Origin: Polyangiaceae bacterium
Lineage (GTDB): Bacteria > Myxococcota_A > Polyangia > Polyangiales > Polyangiaceae
Length of the DNA: 32,047 bases
Direction of reading: 5' to 3'
Assembly (NCBI GenBank): GCA_020846005.1
Contig: JADLEQ010000009.1
Span: 1 to 32,047 of the forward strand
The notes under the pieces are model-generated. The model was not told the origin of the DNA and ran no database searches. It saw nothing but the letters and a program-made list of their open reading frames with translations. Below, piece by piece: positions 1-10,257 of the stretch. The first letter of the stretch is position 1, and the number at the start of each line of letters is the position of its first letter. The position numbers and the translations under genes are program-made.

Positions 1-126
1 GCTCTGCACGCCGGGCTCTGCACGCCGGGCTCTGCACGCCGGGCTCTGCACGCCGGGCTCTGCACGCCGGGCTCTGCACGCCGGGCTCTGCACGCCGGGC
101 TCTGCACGCCGGGCTCTGCACGCCGG
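1..126. repeat. 14-bp tandem repeat array, nine perfect units
   Basis: Nine identical head-to-tail copies of GCTCTGCACGCCGG fill positions 1-126. The array is cut by the left window edge, so its true length is unknown. The unit is not a multiple of three, which argues against coding repeats, although no stop codon occurs on either strand. It ends 15 bases beyond the 3' end of the tRNA gene that reads leftward toward it. Perfect identity suggests recent expansion or homogenisation. Confidence 0.95.
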
Positions 127-141
127 GGTTCATGCGCCGGC

Positions 142-216
142 TGGTGGGCGGAGAGGGGCTCGAACCCACGACTCCCGGCTTGTAAGGCCAGTGCTCTACC
201 GCTGAGCTATCCGCCC
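142..216 (-). tRNA. tRNA-Val (anticodon UAC)
   Basis: The minus strand folds as a full cloverleaf. A perfect 7-bp acceptor stem pairs GGGCGGA with TCCGCCC. U8-A9 and a D arm starting GCTC follow, then an anticodon stem CTGGC/GCCGG around loop CTTACAA and a T loop TTCGAGC. The anticodon TAC lies at 182-184 and decodes GUA (valine). The discriminator is A and the 3' CCA is encoded in the DNA. The T stem has one T-T mismatch. No other tRNA is nearby, so it looks like a single-gene unit. Confidence 0.95.
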
Positions 217-279
217 GGTGGCCCCTTCCTAGCACCGGCCCGTCCGCCGCGCGCGGTTGTCCGCGCAGCCTCCGGCCGA

Positions 280-285
280 CATACT
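280..285 (+). promoter_or_regulatory. Possible -10 hexamer close to the start of the DUF4114 protein gene
   Basis: CATACT lies 6 nt before the ATG at 292, and no Shine-Dalgarno is visible. It does not fit TANNNT strictly and matches TATAAT at four of six bases. It is listed because the spacing resembles that of the better leaderless candidates in this window. Confidence 0.25.
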
Positions 286-291
286 GCGCCC

Positions 292-1926
292 ATGGGCCGG
301 ACGCTTCGACACCTCGCGACCTTCGGCGCGCTGCTCGCGGGCCTCGCGCCCGCGTCGGCGCTCGCCCTCCAGCAACCGGACGGCACCACCATCCCGGACG
401 GCAACAACCTGCGGAGCTTCCTCGACGCGCAGCAGTACCAGGGGCAAGCCGAGACGATCGATCCGCTGACGGACGCCGCCACCACGCCGGAGACCTTCGT
501 GCCCGGCTGCGTCCTCACCTTCACCGTCATCGGGCGCGGAGCCGGCCAGCGGAATTCCTTCGGCTGGTACAACGTGACGGGCCAGAAGCCCGCGCTCAGC
601 GAGCTCTACGAGTTCATCCGCTGCGACGACGACGTGGGCGCCACGCGCGATCTCGACATCGCCGGCGACCCGCGCTGGCTCGGCGGCGAGATCGGGTTCT
701 TCCAGGCGACGACCCAGGGCGCCAGCGGCAACTGCGTCCAGTTCCCGCTGGCCGACTCCGGTGGCAACCCGACGCTCGGGTACGTCTTCTACTCGCAGAA
801 GGCCTACAACGACGACAACACGAGCCCGAACCCTTACATCCACCTGCTGATCATGGACAGCAAGGTGTTCCCGAGCGCCTTCTACTTCGGGTGGGAGGAC
901 CTCTTCGCCGGGGGGGACAACGACTTCGAGGACTTGCTCATGCGCGTCGAGGGCATCCAGTGCTCCGGCGGGGGCTCGCCGTGCGAGGTGCCGGGCGCTA
1001 CGGGCCGCTGCGCGCAGGGGATCACCCAGTGCCGCAACGGCAGCCTCGTCTGCGAGCCGGTGATCACGCCGAGCGCCGAGACGTGCAACGCGATCGACGA
1101 CGACTGCAACGGCACGGTGGACGACGGCGACCTCTGCACCGGGACAGATGTCTGCTTCCGCGGCACGTGCGTGCCCCCGTGCGGCGGGGGCGAGTTCGTC
1201 TGCACGGGCGACCTCGTCTGTAACGCCGAGGGGCTCTGCGTCGATCCGGCGTGCGCGGGCAAGGCGTGCCCGGCGGGCGAAATCTGCGTGGCCGGCGCGT
1301 GCAAGGCGCCGTGCGACGGCGTGGCGTGCCCCTACGGTACCGTCTGCCGAGACGGCGCGTGCGTGGATCCCTGCGCCGGGATCACCTGCGACTCGGGCTA
1401 CGCCTGCGTCCTCGGCGTCTGCTCCCGGTGCTCGTGCGGCCTCTCCGACCTGTGCGCCGGCGGCGCCACCTGCAACACGACGACCCAGGCCTGCGTCGAG
1501 ACGGCCTGCGCCACGGTGAGCTGCGGCGCGGGCACGCACTGCGTGGCGGGCAATTGCGTCAGCGACTGCGAAGGCGCGACGTGCCCGGCGGGCCAGGCGT
1601 GCGATCCTTCGACCGGCCGCTGCGCGGAGGTGCCCGGCACCTCGGACGCCGGCGCCGGCTCGGGGGGCGGCGGCGGCACCTCCCTCCCCGACGGCGGCCT
1701 CGTGGGCACGGGCGGCTTCGCGGCGACCGGCTCCGGCGGCGCCGCAGCGGCCGGCGGCGGGGACGCGGGCGCCACCGGCGGCGCGTCCGGCCTCGCGCCG
1801 GGCGGCGTCGTCGAGTCCAAGGGCGGCTGCGGCTGCTCGACGCCAGGGCGCGCTCGCGCGCCGTGGTCGCTTGCGGCTGCGGTGGCGCTGCTCGGAGCGC
1901 TCGCCCGCCGTCGCCGCGCGCGCTGA
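292..1926 (+). CDS. Exported DUF4114-type protein with MopE-like Cys-rich region and MYXO-CTERM tail
   Basis: This 544-aa protein has a signal peptide, with likely cleavage around residues 23-25 after ASALA. Residues about 70-221 look like a DUF4114 domain, ending in the hallmark WEDLFAGGDNDFEDL (201-215), an Asp-rich probable calcium-binding segment. A MopE-type motif CNAIDDDCNGTVDDGD (265-280) follows. Residues about 281-445 hold Cys-rich repeats of the form CxxGxxCxxGxC. A Gly/Ala/Ser-rich linker covers about 446-510. The C terminus (511-544) has GGCGCS, one hydrophobic helix and RRRR, the arrangement of MYXO-CTERM sorting signals. It is therefore probably displayed on the cell surface or released after processing. 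Its substrate or partner is unknown. The start is the only Met giving a clean signal peptide. The gene stands alone, converging on lon. Confidence 0.85.
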   Translation: MGRTLRHLATFGALLAGLAPASALALQQPDGTTIPDGNNLRSFLDAQQYQGQAETIDPLTDAATTPETFVPGCVLTFTVIGRGAGQRNSFGWYNVTGQKPALSELYEFIRCDDDVGATRDLDIAGDPRWLGGEIGFFQATTQGASGNCVQFPLADSGGNPTLGYVFYSQKAYNDDNTSPNPYIHLLIMDSKVFPSAFYFGWEDLFAGGDNDFEDLLMRVEGIQCSGGGSPCEVPGATGRCAQGITQCRNGSLVCEPVITPSAETCNAIDDDCNGTVDDGDLCTGTDVCFRGTCVPPCGGGEFVCTGDLVCNAEGLCVDPACAGKACPAGEICVAGACKAPCDGVACPYGTVCRDGACVDPCAGITCDSGYACVLGVCSRCSCGLSDLCAGGATCNTTTQACVETACATVSCGAGTHCVAGNCVSDCEGATCPAGQACDPSTGRCAEVPGTSDAGAGSGGGGGTSLPDGGLVGTGGFAATGSGGAAAAGGGDAGATGGASGLAPGGVVESKGGCGCSTPGRARAPWSLAAAVALLGALARRRRAR

Positions 1927-1938
1927 GCGCGGGCGGCC

Positions 1939-1957
1939 GTGCGGCGACGCGCCGCGC
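1939..1957. terminator. Hairpin between convergent genes (DUF4114 gene and lon)
   Basis: GCGGCG-ACG-CGCCGC forms a 6-bp perfect stem (1941-1955), extended by a T-G and a G-C pair to 1939-1957. It lies 13 bases after the stop of the + strand gene and before the lon stop. There is no T tract, so termination by this hairpin is inferred from position only. Confidence 0.35.
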
Positions 1958-2013
1958 CCCCACCGGTGCCCCCAGGTCCTCGCCGCGCGCTCGGCTCGCC
2001 CGAGAAGGCTTGC

Positions 2014-4500
<2,487 letters not shown>

Positions 4501-4560
4501 GGATCTACTCCTGGCTCCTCGCGAGAGCCGGCGGGCTGCTACCCGCGCGCACAGGCGCGC

Positions 4561-5814
<1,254 letters not shown>

Positions 5815-6060
5815 GGGGACTTCCTCTGGGCTGGGCTCACGCGGTCGACCTCGGGGTGCACGGGGACGCCTCGCCGGAACGGCGGGCTCGCCGCGAGTCT
5901 ATGGCCGGCGTGGCAGAGCGGCAAGCTGCTGACCCGGAGCGGAGCCGCTGCGCGGCCCCCGAGCGGGCCCGTCCGACCGGACGACGCATCGCCTCGAGGG
6001 TCCGGACGGCTGCGGGGCTCGGCGCCGACCTGGCCCCACGCGGACTGCGGCCCGCGGCGC

Positions 6061-6741
6061 TCAGCCGCCGCCGCTCTTCTTCGACACGAAGACCTCGTCG
6101 ATGAGGCCGTAGTCCTTGGCCTGGGCCGCCCCGAGGTAGAAGTCGCGATCGATGTCGCGCGCGATCACCTCGCGCTCCTTACCCGTCGCGTTCACCAGGA
6201 TGTCGACGAGGACATCCTTCAAGTGGCGGGACTCGCGCGCCTGGATCTCGATATCCGTCGTTTGCCCGCGCGCGGCGCCGTGGGGCTGGTGGATCATGAT
6301 GCGCGAGTTCGCGAGCGCGAAGCGCTTGCCCTTGGCGCCGGCCGCGAGGAGCACCGCGCCCATGCTGGCGGCCTGCCCGAGGCAGATCGTGCTGACCGTG
6401 CAGCGCACATACTGCATGGTGTCGTGAATCGCGAGGCCGGACGTAACGACGCCGCCCGGGGAGTTCACGTAGAGCTGGATGTCCTTGTCCGGATCCTCGC
6501 TCTCGAGAAACAGGAACTGCGCGATGATGATGTTCGCGACATCGTCGTCGATGGCGTTCCCCAGGAAGACGATGCGGTCCTTCAGGAGGCGGCTGAAGAT
6601 GTCCCACGTGCGCTCGCCGCGGTGCGTCGTCTCCACCACGTGCGGGTAGATGATCGCGGCGGGCGCCGAGGCCGAGAGGCGCTCGGCCTCGCGCTCGAGC
6701 AGGTGGAGGGCTTGGGCGCGAGTCTCGGGTCGCTGGCTCAT
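6061..6741 (-). CDS. clpP: ClpP, proteolytic subunit of Clp protease
   Basis: This 226-aa serine peptidase (family S14) assembles as a tetradecamer. The catalytic triad is Ser126 (GQAASMG), His151 (MIHQPHG) and Asp200 (DIDRDFYL), with E. coli spacing (25 and 49 residues). The oligomerisation segment and the YVNSPGG oxyanion region (91-97) are intact. The conserved [12 protein letters not shown] segment begins only at about residue 33, so the N-terminal leader is longer than the 14-residue E. coli propeptide. It may be autoprocessed. The ATG overlaps the tig stop as ATGA, giving translational coupling. GAGGA just upstream in the tig 3' end is a closely spaced Shine-Dalgarno. Confidence 0.98.
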   Translation of the reverse strand: MSQRPETRAQALHLLEREAERLSASAPAAIIYPHVVETTHRGERTWDIFSRLLKDRIVFLGNAIDDDVANIIIAQFLFLESEDPDKDIQLYVNSPGGVVTSGLAIHDTMQYVRCTVSTICLGQAASMGAVLLAAGAKGKRFALANSRIMIHQPHGAARGQTTDIEIQARESRHLKDVLVDILVNATGKEREVIARDIDRDFYLGAAQAKDYGLIDEVFVSKKSGGG

Positions 6742-8018
6742 GCTTCCTCGATCTTGGCCGCAGCTTGGATGATGTCCAGCACCTGGTTCTCCAGGATCAT
6801 GCCGACGAGCAGCTCCCGCTTCTTCGGCTCGCGATACTCGGCGCGGAGCTTGGCGACGTTCTTGCCCGTCTGCTGGGCGAGCTCCTCGAGACCCTTCTCG
6901 ATCTCGGCGTCGCCGATCTTGATGCTCCGTCGCTTGGCGATCTCGGCCATGAGCAGGCCGGCCCGCACCTTCATCTCCGAGTCCGCCTGGACCTGGCCCC
7001 GCAGCTCCTGGCCGAGGCCCGTCACCGCGCCACCGTCGCGGCGGGCGCGCGCGAGGATCTCCTGCTCCGTGAGGGCGAACTGACGCTCCACGAGCGAGGG
7101 CGGGACGGGGATCGGGTTCGCCTTGACCAGCTCGACCACGAGCTGCTCGGCGACGGCGGTCTCCGCCTCTTCGACGAGCTGCTTCGCGAGGCGGGCCGAG
7201 GCGTCCTTGCGCACGTCCTCGAGGGTCTCGAAGTCGCCCAGATCCTTGGCGAGCTCGTCGTCCAGCGCGGGGAGGACGCGTTCCTTCACGTCCACCACAC
7301 GGACGGTGAACCGGGCGGTCTGCCCGCGCAGCCGGGCGTGCGGGTTCCGGTCGCCCATGGGCGCCTCGAACGTGACCTCCTCGCCCGGCCGCTTGCCGGT
7401 GACGCCCTCCTCGAAGGCGGGGAGGATGGACCCGAGCCCGAGCTCGATCTGGAAGCCGCGGGCGCCTGCGTCCTCGATGCGCTCCCCGGCCACGTCGACG
7501 TCGAAATCGACGGTGAGCACGTCCCCCGCGCGAGCGCCCCTCCCCGCCTCGCTGGGCGACTCGAGGGTGGAGTTCGCGCGCCGGATGGCCTCGAGCTCGG
7601 CCTGGACCGCCTCGTCGCTCGGCTCGGCCTTCGGGCGCTTGGCGACGAGCCCCTCCCAGCGCAGCTCACCGATCTCCGGCAGCACCTCGAAGCGCGCCTT
7701 GTAGACGAACGGCGCGACCCCCGCGATGCGCGCGTCGTCGAACCGGGGGGCGCTGATCGGCTGCAGGCTCTTCTCCGAGACCGCAGCCTGGAACGTCTCC
7801 TCCATGAGGCGCTGCGCCACGTCCGACGCGACGCGCGTGCCGAAGAGCCGCTGCAGCACCGCCCGCGGCGCCTTCCCGGGGCGGAACCCGCTGACGCGGG
7901 CGTCCCGCTGGAGCGACGCGAAGGAACGATCCAGCTCCTTCTTCACGCGATCCGAGGGGACGGAGACGTCCAACTCGACGAGGACGGGGCTGAGCTTGGT
8001 GACGGATACGTCGAGCAC
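6738..8018 (-). CDS. tig: Trigger factor (ribosome-associated chaperone and prolyl isomerase)
   Basis: Trigger factor binds ribosomal protein L23 and shields nascent chains. From the chosen GTG the protein is 426 aa and begins [20 protein letters not shown], aligning with typical family N termini. The ribosome-binding signature GFRPGKAP is at 44-51, an FKBP-type PPIase domain lies at about 155-245, and a helical chaperone domain follows. An in-frame ATG at 8060 would add 14 residues, but nothing resembling a Shine-Dalgarno precedes it. AAGGA sits 9 nt before the GTG at 8018. It is the first large gene of the tig-clpP-clpX-lon cluster and overlaps clpP by 4 bp. Confidence 0.96.
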   Translation of the reverse strand: MLDVSVTKLSPVLVELDVSVPSDRVKKELDRSFASLQRDARVSGFRPGKAPRAVLQRLFGTRVASDVAQRLMEETFQAAVSEKSLQPISAPRFDDARIAGVAPFVYKARFEVLPEIGELRWEGLVAKRPKAEPSDEAVQAELEAIRRANSTLESPSEAGRGARAGDVLTVDFDVDVAGERIEDAGARGFQIELGLGSILPAFEEGVTGKRPGEEVTFEAPMGDRNPHARLRGQTARFTVRVVDVKERVLPALDDELAKDLGDFETLEDVRKDASARLAKQLVEEAETAVAEQLVVELVKANPIPVPPSLVERQFALTEQEILARARRDGGAVTGLGQELRGQVQADSEMKVRAGLLMAEIAKRRSIKIGDAEIEKGLEELAQQTGKNVAKLRAEYREPKKRELLVGMILENQVLDIIQAAAKIEEA

Positions 8019-8027
8019 GGGGCGCGT

Positions 8028-8032
8028 TCCTT
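8028..8032 (-). promoter_or_regulatory. Shine-Dalgarno that sets the GTG start of tig
   Basis: AAGGA on the minus strand is spaced 9 nt from the GTG at 8018. This decides for the GTG over the ATG at 8060. Confidence 0.7.
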
Positions 8033-8096
8033 CCCACGCGCCCCGTACGAGGTCAAGCATGTGGCCGCGCCAGCGCGAGGCCGTGACCGTGTGGGG

Positions 8097-8267
8097 CTAG
8101 TCCAGGCCTTCTGCCCGCCGTAGCGACGCCTCGAAGGGATCATCGTCGAAGTCGAGCTCGGCCTCCGAGTGCTCGAGCTCGTCGAGGGACCAGCCGGCGC
8201 GCATGTCGGGGCGCAGCTCCTCGCGCTCGAAATCGGCGAAGCTCTTGTAGGCAGACCGAGGGGACAT
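8097..8267 (-). CDS. Small acidic protein of unknown function upstream of tig
   Basis: This 56-aa protein starts MSPRSAYKSFADFEREEL and has an acidic centre (EHSEAELDFDDDPFEA). I do not recognise a family. There is no signal peptide, membrane segment or cysteine. The start is set by AGGAG at 8274-8278, 6 nt before the ATG at 8267; the frame stays open upstream but those codons lack a ribosome site. It lies 78 bp before tig on the same strand, so it may be the first gene of that operon. It is divergent from parA across a gap holding an inverted repeat. The good Shine-Dalgarno and the ordered composition make it likely real. Confidence 0.65.
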   Translation of the reverse strand: MSPRSAYKSFADFEREELRPDMRAGWSLDELEHSEAELDFDDDPFEASLRRAEGLD

Positions 8268-8373
8268 CGGGGACTCCTGGATGGCGGGGACACGTCGCCC
8301 GTCTCCCCGGGCGCGCGGGCGGCGCCGGAGGGGCGGGAGAGGCAGGCGGAGGGCCGAGCCGCACCGCTCGACT

Positions 8374-8420
8374 ACCTGCACCTACATCTAACCACAAGGT
8401 ATGCTATGTAGGTGCCAGGT
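8374..8420. promoter_or_regulatory. Inverted repeat in the divergent parA / small-protein control region
   Basis: GCACCTACAT (8378-8387) is repeated perfectly inverted as ATGTAGGTGC (8406-8415) across an 18-bp spacer. After a one-base bulge the arms extend by ACCT/AGGT, giving 8374-8420. The spacer (8388-8405) is far more AT-rich than the surrounding DNA. Position between divergent genes suggests an operator or overlapping promoters. It could also form an RNA hairpin in either leader. Confidence 0.6.
8402..8417 (-). promoter_or_regulatory. Sigma54-like (-24/-12) promoter match reading toward tig-clpPX-lon
   Basis: The minus strand reads TGGCACCTACATAGCA. Compared with the sigma54 consensus TGGCAC-N5-TTGCW, only one base differs (TAGC for TTGC), and the GG and GC dinucleotides are correctly spaced. 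It overlaps the right arm of the inverted repeat. Transcription would start near 8391, about 124 nt before the 56-aa gene. No enhancer-binding site was identified. Confidence 0.35.
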
Positions 8421-8515
8421 CCAAGAAACGCGCGTCAGGCGCCGCGCCGGTTGCGGGGCGGGCCGTTCCGCGGGTACTTCGCCGTCTGCCGGTCGCCCTC
8501 GCGCCGGCGCTCCCC

Positions 8516-9286
8516 ATGGACGCCCCCCCTCGCATCATCGCCATCGCGAACCAGAAGGGCGGCGTCGGCAAGACCACGACCGCCGTGAACCTGGCCGCGA
8601 GCCTGGCGACCGCGGAGGAGCGGACGCTGCTCGTCGACATGGACCCGCAGGCAAACGCCTCGAGCGGCGTCGGTGTGGCCCCTCGGAGTGGGGGGCTCAC
8701 GGTCTACGACGCGCTGATCGGGCGTGCGCGCCTGGAGGAGGCGGTCCGGCGCACGCCCATCCCGACGCTGGACGTGCTGCCCGCGAGCCGAGACCTCTCG
8801 GCGGTCGACTACGAGCTCTTCGACGTAGACGACCGCGGGCGCCACCTCGCGCAGCTCCTCACCGGCGACGGGGTGTCAGGCTACCGCTGGATCGTGATCG
8901 ACTCGCCCCCGGCGCTCGGGGTGCTGACGCTGAACGTGCTGGCGGCCGCGCAGCGTGTGGTCGTCCCGCTCCAGCCGGAGTACTACGCGCTCGAGGGACT
9001 CACCGACCTGATGGAAACGCTCGACCGCGTGCGCGCGACGCTGAACCCGGAGCTCACCGTGGAGGGCATCGTCCTCACGATGTGGGATCCCCGTAACCGC
9101 CTCGCCCACCAGGTCGCCGACCAGGTCCGCCATCACTTCCGCGTGTTCGAGTCCGTCGTCCCGCGCAACGTGCGGCTGAGCGAGGCGCCGTCCCATGGGC
9201 TGCCGGCGATCCTGTACGACGCGCAGAGCAAGGGCGCGCAGGCGTATCTCGGCCTCGCGCGCGAGCTGATCGAGGGCGCGAGGTGA
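8516..9286 (+). CDS. parA: ParA chromosome-partitioning ATPase
   Basis: This 256-aa Walker-type ATPase (ParA/Soj family) forms nucleotide-dependent DNA-bound dimers that move ParB-parS complexes. The deviant Walker A motif KGGVGKTT is at 14-21, with the signature Lys14. DMDPQANAS is the A' motif and VIDSPPALGVL the Walker B region. It is short and lacks an N-terminal HTH, as in chromosomal (type Ib-like) ParA. The ATG at 8516 is chosen because RIIAIANQKGG follows directly. Only a weak Shine-Dalgarno is visible. It overlaps parB by 4 bp and so forms an operon with it. Confidence 0.96.
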   Translation: MDAPPRIIAIANQKGGVGKTTTAVNLAASLATAEERTLLVDMDPQANASSGVGVAPRSGGLTVYDALIGRARLEEAVRRTPIPTLDVLPASRDLSAVDYELFDVDDRGRHLAQLLTGDGVSGYRWIVIDSPPALGVLTLNVLAAAQRVVVPLQPEYYALEGLTDLMETLDRVRATLNPELTVEGIVLTMWDPRNRLAHQVADQVRHHFRVFESVVPRNVRLSEAPSHGLPAILYDAQSKGAQAYLGLARELIEGAR

Positions 9287-10182
9287 GCGGCCCCACGCCG
9301 CCAACGAAGCCCGCCCGCGGGCTCGGCCGAGGCCTCGACGCCCTGCTGCCGAGCCGCCCGCCGGCGCCGGCGCCGCCGGCGCCGCCCGCCGCAGGGCCCG
9401 CGGCGGCGCCGAACGTCTTCTCGTGCGCGATCGAGAAGATCTCGCCCCAGCGCGGCCAGCCCCGGCAGCACTTCGACGCCGAGCGCCTCGCGGAGCTGGC
9501 GCAGTCGATCCTCGAGCACGGGCTCCTCGAGCCGCTCGTCGTGCGGCGGCGCCCGGGGACGGACGCCTTCGAGCTCATCGCGGGGGAGCGCCGGTGGCGG
9601 GCTGCGCAGAAGGCCGGGCTGCGGGAGGTGCTCGTCGTGGTGCGCGACGTGACGCCGAACGACGCCTTCGAGCTCGCGCTCATCGAGAACGTGCAGCGCG
9701 AGGACCTCGACCCGATCGAGCTCGCCGAGGCGCTGGACCGCCTGATCCGGGACCACGCCTACACGCAAGAGACGCTGGCCAAGCGCATCGGGAAGGATCG
9801 CTCGACGATCGCGAACGCGCTGCGCCTGCTCCGCCTCCCCGCCCCCGTCCGCGCGCACGTCGTCCAGGGGCGGCTCAGCGAGGGGCACGCGCGCGCGCTC
9901 CTCGGCGCGCCGGACGACGCGATCCCCGCGCTCGCCGAGAAGGTGATCCAGGCGCGCATGAACGTCCGCCAGGCGGAGGCCCTCGTGCGATCGCAGCGCG
10001 GCGGCAAGCCGGGCGCGCCCCCGAGCGGCAAGAAGAGCCCTGGGGTACGGGATCTGGAGGCGCGGTTCGCGCGCAAGCTCGGCACGAAGGTGGAGGTCCG
10101 CGATCGCGCGGGCAAGGGCGAGATCCTCATCCGCTACTCCTCGCTGGACGAGCTCGATCGGCTCATCGATCTGCTGCTCTAG
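9283..10182 (+). CDS. parB: ParB chromosome-partitioning protein (CTPase, parS-binding)
   Basis: This 299-aa ParB/Spo0J protein binds parS, loads as a CTP-dependent clamp and stimulates ParA. The N terminus has the ParA-contact LGRGLDALL box (14-22) and then a Pro/Ala linker. The CTP-binding and arginine patch GERRWR is at 101-106 and ENVQRED at 135-141. A helix-turn-helix spans about 160-183, and a C-terminal dimerisation domain about 245-299. The GTG start overlaps the parA stop as GTGA, indicating translational coupling. No canonical parS palindrome was found in the window by eye. Confidence 0.96.
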   Translation: MSGPTPPTKPARGLGRGLDALLPSRPPAPAPPAPPAAGPAAAPNVFSCAIEKISPQRGQPRQHFDAERLAELAQSILEHGLLEPLVVRRRPGTDAFELIAGERRWRAAQKAGLREVLVVVRDVTPNDAFELALIENVQREDLDPIELAEALDRLIRDHAYTQETLAKRIGKDRSTIANALRLLRLPAPVRAHVVQGRLSEGHARALLGAPDDAIPALAEKVIQARMNVRQAEALVRSQRGGKPGAPPSGKKSPGVRDLEARFARKLGTKVEVRDRAGKGEILIRYSSLDELDRLIDLLL

Positions 10183-10188
10183 CCTCGC

Positions 10189-10208
10189 GGAGCCGACCGG
10201 GCGGCTCC
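10189..10208. terminator. Hairpin between convergent parB and TPR lipoprotein genes
   Basis: GGAGCCG and CGGCTCC form a perfect 7-bp stem with a 6-nt loop, starting 7 bases after the parB stop. There is no T tract. It is a candidate bidirectional terminator by position. Confidence 0.45.
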
Positions 10209-10257
10209 CGCGGGTCGCCGGACGCTCGGCGTGCGCTGCCTCAGCGCGCCCGGCGGC

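Noticed and set aside
1-126. CRISPR array
   Set aside because: The 14-bp units are directly adjacent with no spacers.
5904-6030. tRNA-like sequence in the clpX-clpP gap (GCCGGCG, then a GCAG/CTGC D-arm-like pair)
   Set aside because: No anticodon stem closes at the right distance, there is no TTCRA T loop, and the 3' acceptor complement is imperfect.
8374-8420. Inverted repeat as an integron attC site or parS
   Set aside because: ATCTAAC fits the RYYYAAC core, but it lies in the loop and no GTTRRRY partner is present. The arms do not match the parS palindrome, and no integrase or cassette is nearby.
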